From assembly GCA_022457065.1 (NCBI GenBank), contig JAJGBQ010000008.1, positions 62,001 to 126,000 of the forward strand: a stretch of DNA of 64,000 nt, in the 5' to 3' direction. This DNA is from Curvularia sp. ZM96 (taxonomy: Eukaryota > Ascomycota > Dothideomycetes > Pleosporales > Pleosporaceae). Positions within the stretch are counted from its first letter, which is position 1, and each line of letters opens with the position of its first letter. The notes under the pieces were generated by a model. That model did not search any database, was not told the origin of the DNA, and saw only the letters and a list, made by a program, of their open reading frames with translations. This document shows, one piece after another, positions 55,461 through 64,000 of this stretch. Both the position numbers and the translations under genes were made by a program.

Positions 55461-58400
55461 GTTCGGCCGGTCACCAGCAAAGACGTGGGCCTAAAGGTGC
55501 TCCGCGTAGCACCAGCAGAAGCGCAGAGCATCGAGTACGTTTGCCTGCAATCGTCGTCCGCACACAAATTCTAGCTAACCAACCAGCATCGTCGCAGTCC
55601 ACGGTATCGGCGCCCATCCCGACGACAGCTGGTGCAAGAATGCCGGCACGGCAGAAGAGCCGCAATGGCGCAACTGGCTCATCGAGGACGATATGCTGCC
55701 AGCGGTAGCGCCAAACGCGCGCATTATGCGGTACGGGTATGAGTCGCAGTGGTTTGGTCAAGAGGCGATGCAGCAGAGCGCGTCTACCGTGGCCAAGCGG
55801 TTGCTGAGAGCGTTGAAGCGGCAGAGAAAGGTGCCGGCCCGTGCTTAGTAGGCGCTATGTATCCGCTGATTGTGCCAGGATATCCCGTTCCGTCCGTTGG
55901 TGTTCGTAGCGCACTGCTTCGGCGGACTAGTTGTGCTCAAGGTGAGGGGACGGATAGACGGACGAGATAAAGACACAGCTGTCACTAAACGTTTCTACAG
56001 GCACTCCTGGAAGCCGAACAGTACCCAACAGAATGGCCTGGACTATTCTCCTCCACAACTGGCCTCGTCTTCTTCGGCACCCCGTTTCGAGGCGCCGAGG
56101 GGATGAACCAGATGGAGATGCTCGAGGCAGCGCGGCGTGAGTACCACGACGACCAGGTGCAGCCTGCCACTCTTGAGGTGCTGCAGCCAGGGAATGCATA
56201 TCTGCAGGACTTGGTTGATAGCTTCCTAAAGAAGCTGCGGAACCAGACAAATAAGACTCGGGTCGCGTGCTTCTTCGAGCTTAAGTCGAGCAACGTAGGG
56301 AGGATCGTAGGCAAGCAGGATCGGATTGTAAGTTAAGTAGATACTACATAAGATACTTATACTAAGCACAAGACAGAGATTCGTGGTTAGCCAGCACGCT
56401 GGGTGTCTAGACCTCCCTGAGTCGACGAGCAAGTTCTCGCTGTCGAGGACGCATTTCGACATGAACAAGTTCGAAGATGCTCAAGAGGAAGACTTTCAGA
56501 CGGTGGCAGAGGTATTTCAGAGCATGGTTGAGGCGTCTCCTCAGCTCTTGTGGGCGCGATCTCAATGTAACTATACATAACGGTAGTCACTACTATATTA
56601 AACAAGGTTGGCTAAGCGCGCCAGGTGTCAGCAAGCACAAAATCGACTTCAGTCTTCGAGGCGTGCCCGTTGTGAATCAGTTCGTCACCCGAGACGCAGA
56701 GATGCAAGCGCTTGAGGAGCTTCTTATTGATACTCCACTGACCACGAGTCGTCGGAAGGTCGTGATCGTCCACGGCCTTGGTGGCATTGGCAAGACGCAG
56801 CTGGTGGTGGAGTTTGCGCGAAAGCATCAAGGCCAGTTTAGCGCAGTGTTCTGGCTAGACGGGTCGTCCAAGGCCAGCCTGAAGCAGTCATTCGTTGACA
56901 TGGCACAGAGACTTCCGTGCGCTGAGCTGACGGCTGACGGGGTGCAGATGCTCAGCCATGCCACCGTCGAGGCTGACGTGGCGGTGCGCGAGTGTCGGCA
57001 ATGGCTGTCCATGCCGTCTAACTCTCACTGGCTCCTGATTATAGACAACGTCGACCGCGACCACCGCGATGAAGATGACTCGCAGGCATTCAACGTTAAG
57101 GAGTACTTGCCAGACGCAGATCATGGGTCAGTTTTTATCACGAGTCGGCTGGCTAGTCTCCAGCGGCTCGGGTCTGGCGTCAAGGTGGGAACAGTGACAG
57201 CAGAGCAAGCCCGGGCTATTCTCGAGAATAATGCTAGGCGAGAGGTCAAAGGTACGAGAGAGGCTCTATCTGTTGAAAGGAGGCGCTGTTACTAACGCAG
57301 CCTAAACAGACGCTGATGTGGTGCTTACGCTGCTTCGCGGGCTCCCACTAGCCCTCACGCAAGCCGGGTCGTACATGCGTGAGACGAACATGTCAGCGGC
57401 CAAGTATGCAGAGCATTACAACAGCACGTGGGGACTTCTAATAGAAAAACAGCAGAAACGCTTTCGGCTAGAGGAGTATGGCGATCGCAGCGTGTGGACC
57501 ACCTGGACTATGTCGTATGAGCAGGTGCAGAGACAGAGCGAAGAGGCTGCTTGTCTGCTGAAGCTGTGGGGGTTCTTAGATAGCGGCGAGGTGTGGTACG
57601 AGCTTATTGCAGCATGCAAGGACTTGGACGCAGAGACAGATATCCCAACGTGGCTGCTAGAGGTCGTTAAGGATGAGCTAGAGTTTGCTAAGGTAATGGG
57701 CCTATTATCACGCTACTCGCTTGTAGAGGGCAAAGAAGGCACGGACAGCTACTCGATGCACGCGGTGCTGCATCGATGGTGTGGCCACCAGGGGAATGAT
57801 GAGGAGCGGCAGGCGCTGGGTTGCTTAGCAGCAGAGCTGGTGGCATCAAGCGTGCCATTGGAGTCAGAGATAGAGTTCTGGAGGAAGCGGAAGCGGATTA
57901 TAGCGCACGGCATCTATGTTAGTAGGTGGATAGTAGAGGAGGGTGAGTCAGATAAGAAGGGGGCTGCTGAGGCTTCGATACAGCCAGGATCGTTTCACAG
58001 TCTTGGGTATCTGCTTTACAATGAGGACAAGCAGCGAGCGGAGCAGATGTACCAGCGAGCGCTAGCTGGATACGAGAAGGCATGGGGGCCAGAGCATACA
58101 TCCACACTCGACACGGTCAATAACTTGGGCAGCCTCTACGCGGACCTAGGTAAGCTCAAGCAAGCCGAGCAGATGTACCAGCGAGCGCTAGCTGGATACG
58201 AGAAGGCCTGGGGGCCCGAGCACACATCGGCACTCGACACGCTCAACAACCTGGGTGTTCTCTATGCATACCTAGGCAGGCTCGAGGAAACTGAGCAGAT
58301 GTTCCAGCGAGCGCTAGCTGGATACGAGAAGGCATGGGGGCCAGAGCACACAGAGACACTCGCTACGGTTAACAACTTAGGCATCTTGTACGCAGGCCTA

Positions 58401-59183
58401 GGCAAGCTCGAGGAAGCTGAGCAGATGTACCAGCGTGCACTAGCTGGAAAGGAGAAGGCCTGGGGGCCAGACCACACATCCACACTCGACACGGTCAATA
58501 ACTTGGGCCTTCTCTACGCGGACCGAGGCAAGCCCGAGCAAGCCGAGCAGATGTACCAGCGTGCACTAGCTGGATACGAGAAGGCATGGGGGTCCGAGCA
58601 CACATCCACACTCGACACGGTCAATAACTTGGGCAGCCTCTACGCGGACCTAGGTAAGCTCGAGGAAGCTGAGCAGATGTACCAGCGAGCGCTAGCTGGA
58701 TACGAGAAGGCATGGGGGCCCGAGCATACATCCACACTCGACACGGTCAATAACTTGGGCAGCCTCTACGCAGCCCTAGGTATGCTCGAGGAAGCTGAGC
58801 AGATGTACCAGCGAGCGCTAGCCGGATACAAGAAAGCTATTCATCCAGATAATCGTCTCACTTTCATCCCGGCGCTCAACAACATGTGGGCCTTGGCCTC
58901 TCTGCGCGAAAGCCAGGGCCGCGTAGAGGATGCTCGACACTGGTACTTGCAGGCTCTGCTAGGTTATCAGAAGACTTTTGGGCAGGACCATGATAAGTGT
59001 CAGGCTTTGCGTGACAATCTAGCAGCTCTATTAAACAGAGCAGAAGGAGGCCTAGACACCTCTATCAATAGAGTGCTAGTGGTAGACCATACCCCTACGC
59101 AAAGCGAGGTCGATTTAGGGACTTCAGCAACTAAGCCCGCTTCAAGGCGAAACAGACTGCTACGAAAGCTTAGGTGGAAGTAG
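55461..59183 (+). CDS. NLR-type protein: alpha/beta-hydrolase, NB-ARC, TPR repeats
   Basis: Multi-exon gene read through introns near 55530-55587, 55831-55876, 55945-56000, 56331-56390, 56575-56620 and 57252-57310. The exact 5' start is unresolved. The N-terminal lipase-like domain reads VRPVTSKDVGLKVLRV, VHGIGAHPDDSWC, FVAHCFGGLVVLKALLEAE and FFGTPFRGAEG; the usual GHSxGG nucleophile Ser is Cys here. The NB-ARC part has Walker A GLGGIGKT, Walker B LLIIDNVD and GSVFITSR, then LLRGLPLALTQAGSYM. The C-terminus is a run of 42-residue TPRs (AEQMYQRALAGYEKAWGPEH...LDTVNNLGSLYA) ended by TFIPALNNMWALASL. This is the classic architecture of fungal NLRs implicated in non-self recognition and heterokaryon incompatibility. 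The reading frame is continuous apart from introns. Confidence 0.82.
58027..58830 (+). repeat. Tandem 126-bp TPR-coding repeats
   Basis: About six full near-identical 126-bp units. Each begins GCGGAGCAGATGTACCAGCG or similar and encodes 42 aa. Differences fall at few positions (LYADLGK, LYAYLGR, LYAGLGK, LYADRGK, LYAALGM). Within one gene this is the signature of recent unit turnover. Confidence 0.9.
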
Positions 59184-59761
59184 GTATATAGTAAGACTTG
59201 ACAGTAGCGAGTATAGCATAAACCAAGACTTAAGCACTAAGTAAAGTTATCCTAAGTGATGTAAGACCACCACGAATGCTGAAGCCAGTCCATCAGCAAA
59301 TGCGCTGGCGACGACTGCCACCTTGCAACCTGAAGATATGAGTCACATGTCGGCGCCAGCAGCGCCTTGTGAAGTGAGTGAGTGGGAATAAGCACCAAGC
59401 GATGCCCGCTAGCGGTCTTAGATAGCTAGTCTGTGCTATTTACAGATTGATTGATTGATTGATTTAGTCCTACTCGGTTTCAGCCGCGTTTTCTCCGCAG
59501 CTATGCCCGGCATGGCTGGCGTAGCCAACAGCCGACGCCGCGCAGACGTTAATCCGCGCCGCCCCACGTCACTCCCCTATGGGAGCCAGCTGTTCCTAGA
59601 GGCCTGCCGTTTCCCCTCCACCACTATCTACAATCTGGCTGCCACCTTATCTAGATAATGGCACTACTAACAGTATACTGTGCTTATAGGCTCGTAGAGG
59701 CGTGCTGCCTCATGTTTGTAGCCGCGATACCTACAGTCTCCCCCCAGCGCTCGGCTCTCGT
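59184..59761. other. Intergenic, 3' side of the NLR
   Basis: A GATT microsatellite lies at about 59447-59463. No gene. Confidence 0.4.
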
Positions 59762-60110
59762 CTACGCGTCTTCGATCCTAATATGCCCAAGGATCTGCGC
59801 TTGTTCTACAAACTGGATGGCTTTGGTGGCTAGCTGTGGCTTACTTAGGATAGCCCGGAGGTTGTGTCGTCCCTCGAGGTTGTCGAATACCTGGTTCCGG
59901 AGGTCCTTGAGCATCCTGCAGTGGAGCAGGATGTGGGCGACAGTCTGTCGTCTCTCTCCGCACTGGCAGCGGGAGCTGGTAACACCTGGCACTCTTTGGG
60001 TGAAGAGAAAGTCGCGCAGGCCTATCTTCTCGGTACGCAGCTGCACTAGCAGCGCACTCTGTCGGCTATACTGGCAATCTTGCTATACAGACACGTTACC
60101 TTTATGCTTT
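59762..60110 (-). pseudogene. LINE C-terminal fragment
   Basis: The minus frame reads QLRTEKIGLRDFLFTQRVPG and CQCGERRQTVAHILLHCRML, the terminal zinc motif of Tad-type LINE polyproteins. It is upstream-truncated where the pogo element inserted at 60131. It is not closely related to the LINE at 9275-10993. Confidence 0.65.
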
Positions 60111-60132
60111 ACGTCCAGCTTAATAAATTGTA

Positions 60133-62005
60133 ACGTGTCTGTATAGCGAGCCGCTCAGTATAGCGAACCGCTCACTGTGCCAAGACCCCATCAACTTTGA
60201 CCATAACACCACTATTAGACGTGATGCCTCCACATAACAACGTAATAGCCTCTTTAAAAGCGCCTCAAATTCAGCTTGCGCTTCAGGCTATTCAACGTGA
60301 CGCGACACTTAGCCAGCGACGTGCTGCAACACTTTACAACGTCTCTCAAAGAACTCTTAGTGATCGACTTGCTGGAATCTCTCCTCGACAAGATTGTACG
60401 CCCAACTCAATGAAGCTTCTTATAACAGAAGAGGAGACGATTGTCGACTATATACTAGATCTTGACGCGCGAGGATTTCCACTGCATCTCCCTGCTGTCA
60501 AAGATCTTGCTGATTCTTTGCTGGCTGCCCGCCACCGCGACCCTGTTGGCCCAAACTAGCCTAGAGCATTCATAAAGCGTCGCCCAGAGCTTAAAATGAA
60601 GTTTAATCGAAAGTACGACTATAGGAGAGCCCTCTGCGAAGATCCTGAGCTTGTGCAGCGCTGGTTCCGCCTAGTACAGAATACTAAAGCCAAGTATGGG
60701 ATCCAGGACGACGACATGTACAATTTTGATGAGACGGGTTTCATGATGGGCATGCACAACTCGTCAGCAGTAGTCACAGCCTCTGAGCGTCGATTAAAGC
60801 CAAAATCCTTGCAGCAGGGCAATAAAGAGTGGGTTACTAGCGTAGTTTGTGTCAGCGCAGCTGGCTGGGCGATCCCACCCTTCATCATCTTTCAAGGCAA
60901 GCACCACCTCTCTGCCTGGTATAAGGAAGACAGCCTGCCTCGGAATTGGGTTATTGGAGTCTCTGAGAATGGTTGGACAACAAACGAGCTTGGTATGAAG
61001 TGGTTAGAGCACTTTAACAAGCATACAAAAGAGCGCACTAGTGGGACCTATCGTCTACTTATTCTTGACGGCCATGAGAGCCATAACTCCGTCGAGTTTC
61101 AACAATACTGCAAGGAGGCAAAGATTACCACTCTCTGCATGCCTCCGCACTCCTCCCACCTGCTGCAGCCACTTGATGTAGGCTGCTTTTCGCCTTTGAA
61201 GAGGGCGTATGGGCGCCAAGCCGAGGACATGATGCGCAATAGGATCAACCATATCACTAAAGTAGAGTTCTTGCCAGCTTTCTACCAAGCCTATTGCAAG
61301 ACTATTACAAAGGACAATATCTTAGGAGGGTTCCGAGGCGCTGGCTTAGCCCCACACGACCCAGAGGCGGTGACATCGAGGCTTGATGTTAAGCTGCGTA
61401 CGCCGTCACCACCTGCTGTAGAAGATCTGCCCTGGCTGTCGCAAACCCCAAGCAGTACCCTAGAATTAGGGTCGCAATCGACGCTGGTGAAGCAGAGGAT
61501 TCAGAGGCATATAGATAGCTCACCAACAAGTATGGTAGTTGCCTTTGAAAAGCTGGCTAAAGGCGCTGCGATTATCGCGCAGAAGCTGTTGTTAGCACAA
61601 AAACGCAATGCTGAGCTTGAGGCAGCTAATCAAGCCGCCACACAACGAAGATCACACAAAAGAAAGCGAGTACAGAAGGGAGAGACTCTAACAGTCGAAG
61701 AGGGAGAGCGATTAGCAACACTAAGAGAGTTTGGGGCGCGTAGTGATGGGAAGAAGGTGAAGAAGAGAGCGCGCGTTGAGGCAGGTGAACCATCACAAAG
61801 GCGCTGTGGACGCTGTGGTGAGACTGGGCACAACTTGCGCACCTGTAAGCAAGACAAAGAAGTGGATTCTGAGTAGAACAGTCTACTACGATTTCTAATT
61901 ACTATCGTGGTTGTACTATAATCATCAGATAATGATTGTGGAGTTGGTGGGGTCTTGGCGTAGTGGCAAACTCGCCCGTCTGGCAAACTCGCATGTCTCA
62001 GACGT
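60133..62005 (+). mobile_element. pogo/Fot1-type element with one in-frame stop (1873 bp)
   Basis: Flanked by TA at 60131-60132 and 62006-62007. Ends are ACGTGTCTGTATAGCGAG and CATGTCTCAGACGT, imperfect inverted repeats with GCCAAGACCCC on the inner side. It is the reference copy for the decayed relatives at 3885, 5985 and 25989. Confidence 0.88.
60224..61876 (+). pseudogene. pogo transposase with a single premature stop
   Basis: From the ATG at 60224 the frame encodes an HTH region (LSQRRAATLYNVSQRTLSDRL) and the Tc5-type HTH up to DPVGPN. There a TAG at 60557-60559 interrupts it where relatives have Trp. Downstream the frame continues without further breaks: FIKRRPEL, YNFDETGFMMG (Asp), LLILDGHESHNS (Asp), SSHLLQPLDVGCFSPLK, then a basic tail with a zinc knuckle CGRCGETGHNLRTC ending at 61876. 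The TAG equals one C-to-T change on the opposite strand at a CpA, as RIP would make. All else is preserved, so the element is young and nearly functional. Confidence 0.88.
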
Positions 62006-62081
62006 TATAGATATTGATGTAGATAATCAAGTTGCTTAATGTTAAAAGGGCGATATGCTGGCCAATGATGACTCTTCTAAA

Positions 62082-62723
62082 TCATTGTGCCCTACAACTA
62101 GCACAAAATCTTGCATCCGCTGCTACATATTCAAATCCTGCTTCTTGGAAAGTTCCACATCCGTGACATATAAATCCGTAGCTACCCGTAGCCCCTCCAT
62201 ACTGAAGCCAGCCACCTCGTGTGTATGTTCCCATCCTCATTCCACATGGAATGCAGAAACGTCCAGCTTTCTCTGCCGCAGTACCATTGCCTAATTTCCC
62301 TCGTTTGCCTTTCATCATGGCGTTGGAAAACTTGCTTGCACAGCGAATCTTACGACAAATATAGCAGGCGAAGAAATCGAGCCCACGGATTGGCTGCTTC
62401 AACTCGGCCGGCCGGTAGTAAGCTGAGTTGTACTCAGGCCACATCTCAATCTCAAGGAGATCTCTCATGTCGTAGTTTCGGACTGTTGAACCAACGCGGG
62501 TCGAGGCGTCAGAATAGGTACCATTCGTGTGTCGGTTGGGATCGTCGACTTTGCGGTACAGTGTACGACAGGTAAGTCGGAGCGCAACGCATGATCCATA
62601 ACTCAGGTTTGTTTTGACCTCAGCTAAGAGCTCTGCGGGCAGGTCTGGCAAGAACATCGTTACCAGGGTTGAATATAGTGTCGCAGTTGTGCTCGCGTGT
62701 TGCAAGATTGTTCCTGTCATCAC
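62082..62723 (-). CDS. F-box-like protein with Cys-rich C-terminus
   Basis: The frame of 213 aa may start at the internal ATG at 62657, MFLPDLPAELLAEV, which is the F-box itself: LPDLPAELLAEVKTNLSYGSCVALRLTCRTLYRKV. The C-terminal half has Cys pairs (CYICRK, CIPCGM, CHGCG, CASCRAQ), probably zinc-binding. F-box proteins of this kind recruit substrates to SCF ubiquitin ligases. Fungal genomes carry many poorly known ones with a small Cys-rich tail like this. No break is seen. Confidence 0.7.
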   Translation of the reverse strand: MMTGTILQHASTTATLYSTLVTMFLPDLPAELLAEVKTNLSYGSCVALRLTCRTLYRKVDDPNRHTNGTYSDASTRVGSTVRNYDMRDLLEIEMWPEYNSAYYRPAELKQPIRGLDFFACYICRKIRCASKFSNAMMKGKRGKLGNGTAAEKAGRFCIPCGMRMGTYTRGGWLQYGGATGSYGFICHGCGTFQEAGFEYVAADARFCASCRAQ

Positions 62724-64000
62724 ATGTCGTTATTGCATAAATCACAGACGTAAAAGACTAATCTTGTTGGCGGCTCACATAATGAGGTTTCGGGAGCCAA
62801 GAGGCCGCGCGGCCCTAAGCCATGCTGGAATAATCGTGTCACGACAGAACCAAAGCAAAAATCAATACGACCAAATCGGAAGGCTGCGGCAATTATGCCC
62901 TATTTCCTCCCTTGATGTTCTTCGACGTAGAGGTATATGACACTTGATTCTGACATCCCATGGGCTAGCACCAGTCAAAATGACCAATAAGACGAAAATT
63001 CAGTCGTCCATGAACCATCCATGGATTATGAGGTATCGAATGACGTTAGTAGATTACGTACTAGCTACTGGAAAAAGAAAACAACTCTTTTTGGCAAGAT
63101 CGCGGGATCACTATGGCGAACAATGATTACAGATTGTTGGCCGTGTTCGATGGACAAAAAGAGCAGCATCTCGACTTAGATATGCCTGGTCTTACTGGAT
63201 CCACTACCGTCCCAGATGGATTTATGTCTACCGCACCTGGGACAACCGGAAATGAAAAGCTTCAAAATACAATCTACATGTACACTGGCATCCGGGGGGA
63301 GAGTGCGCAACTATGGTATCTCATAGCGGTCATGATCAGAGCCTTTGACTCGCCTTGTATACAGTCGCTAGCGATTGCGGCTTCACCTCTGTAGGCAACG
63401 TTCCAAAAGTCCAGTCATCAGAAAATCGAGGATTGACCAATCACACTGATGGTCCTGCTGCTGACGTCGTGTGCGAAGCTATATAAGGAAGGTGGGGCTG
63501 CGCAAATCCGTTGCGCAGCTGCGCGTAAGGGTGAAGCCGCAATCGCTAATGACTGTATCATTTGTGATTGAATGACATACATTTGATTCTTGCATCCATC
63601 TTTCATAACTATAGTGTTGTAAACGATCCGGGGCCGAGCGAGGTTGTATGACTGTTGCTCACACAGTGAAACCGCAACGAATAAGCGCTGAGATCTCAAT
63701 ATTCAGAGATACAGAGGAATCGTTTTCTCATCAGCATCTATAGGCTCTAACTTCAAATGACATAATGCGATGGAGCAATCGATTTCACACAGGAAGCACT
63801 GGTAAGGTAATGGGTAATAAGTACTAACGTGGTTCACAAGCGAGCGCGCCACCCAAGCGAGCGCGCCGCTTTACACCAGCGCGTCGACTTCGAGGCGTTA
63901 TCACGCACTCTTATCACAGTCAATAAACTATCGCAGTATACCAAATTAATTATTAGAATCGCCGCTATCACTTGCACTATCTATCTCAACTGCGCAGGTA
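62724..64000. other. Right end: no supportable gene apart from the MITE
   Basis: Frames at 62614-63394 have no domain or signal peptide. AAGCGAGCGCGCC is repeated at 63838-63871. Genes may lie beyond the window. Confidence 0.35.
63360..63557. repeat. MITE family 2, copy 2 (198 bp, inverted)
   Basis: Starts TACAGTCGCTAGCGATTGCG and ends CGCAATCGCTAATGACTGTA. It has the same length as 17204-17401, with related internal sequence in the opposite orientation. Confidence 0.8.

Noticed and set aside
63113..63394. 93-codon plus frame MANNDYRLLAV...
   Set aside because: Its end runs into a MITE and it has no domain; possible fragment only.
1..64000. CRISPR arrays, rRNA, or polyketide/NRPS genes
   Set aside because: None is seen. 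tRNA genes could not be ruled out by eye.

Overview
The window looks like a transposon-rich accessory region of a filamentous ascomycete (Pezizomycotina, probably plant-associated). Genes have short introns of about 40-70 bp with GT...AG ends. The families present are typically fungal: UstYa-like (DUF3328) proteins, DUF3176, an NB-ARC/TPR NLR, an HNH-domain protein, OrsD-like proteins and many small secreted Cys-rich peptides. The species cannot be named from sequence alone.

Region 1, 1-7.5 kb: three complete and one edge-truncated small secreted peptide genes among decayed pogo/Fot1-type transposon remnants. Region 2, 8.0-25.7 kb: the main find, an apparent ribosomal-peptide (dikaritin-type RiPP) biosynthetic cluster. 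A 123-aa secreted precursor (11557-11982, minus) carries four copies of the same Tyr-containing core, NFAYYNF, each followed by a KR-type Kex2 site. It is surrounded by five UstYa-like oxidase genes (8012-8887, 12441-13154, 13208-14331, 15761-16640, 17756-18696). An MFS transporter (20023-21904) and a secreted subtilisin-like protease (22886-25739) lie further right. A LINE fragment and MITEs of several families sit between the genes. The likely logic is secretion-pathway entry of the precursor, Kex2 cleavage into identical peptides, oxidative cyclisation by UstYa proteins, then export.

Region 3, 26-34 kb: a nest of mobile elements. It holds a decayed pogo copy split by a hAT-type MITE, two LTRs, and the first copy of a 3398-bp MULE. 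One LTR has inserted in the signal-peptide region of a fungal RALF-like peptide gene (28012-28673). A further small secreted peptide gene follows at 32875-33116. Region 4, 35-44 kb: a DUF3176 membrane protein gene with a frameshift, a secreted Cys-rich protein, an apparently intact pogo/Fot1 element with TA target duplication, and two broken OrsD-like genes separated by an interstitial telomere-type repeat.

Region 5, 44-51 kb: a small C2H2 zinc-finger gene, a pogo-transposase C-terminal remnant, a stand-alone RNase H gene and an HNH-domain gene. Region 6, 51-64 kb: a second MULE copy of identical length with the same predicted proteins, a 441-bp MITE, a large NLR gene with alpha/beta-hydrolase, NB-ARC and near-identical TPR repeats, a LINE remnant, a pogo element with a single in-frame stop, an F-box gene and a MITE. 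Several introns were placed by eye from splice sites, reading frame and family motifs. They should be read as models.
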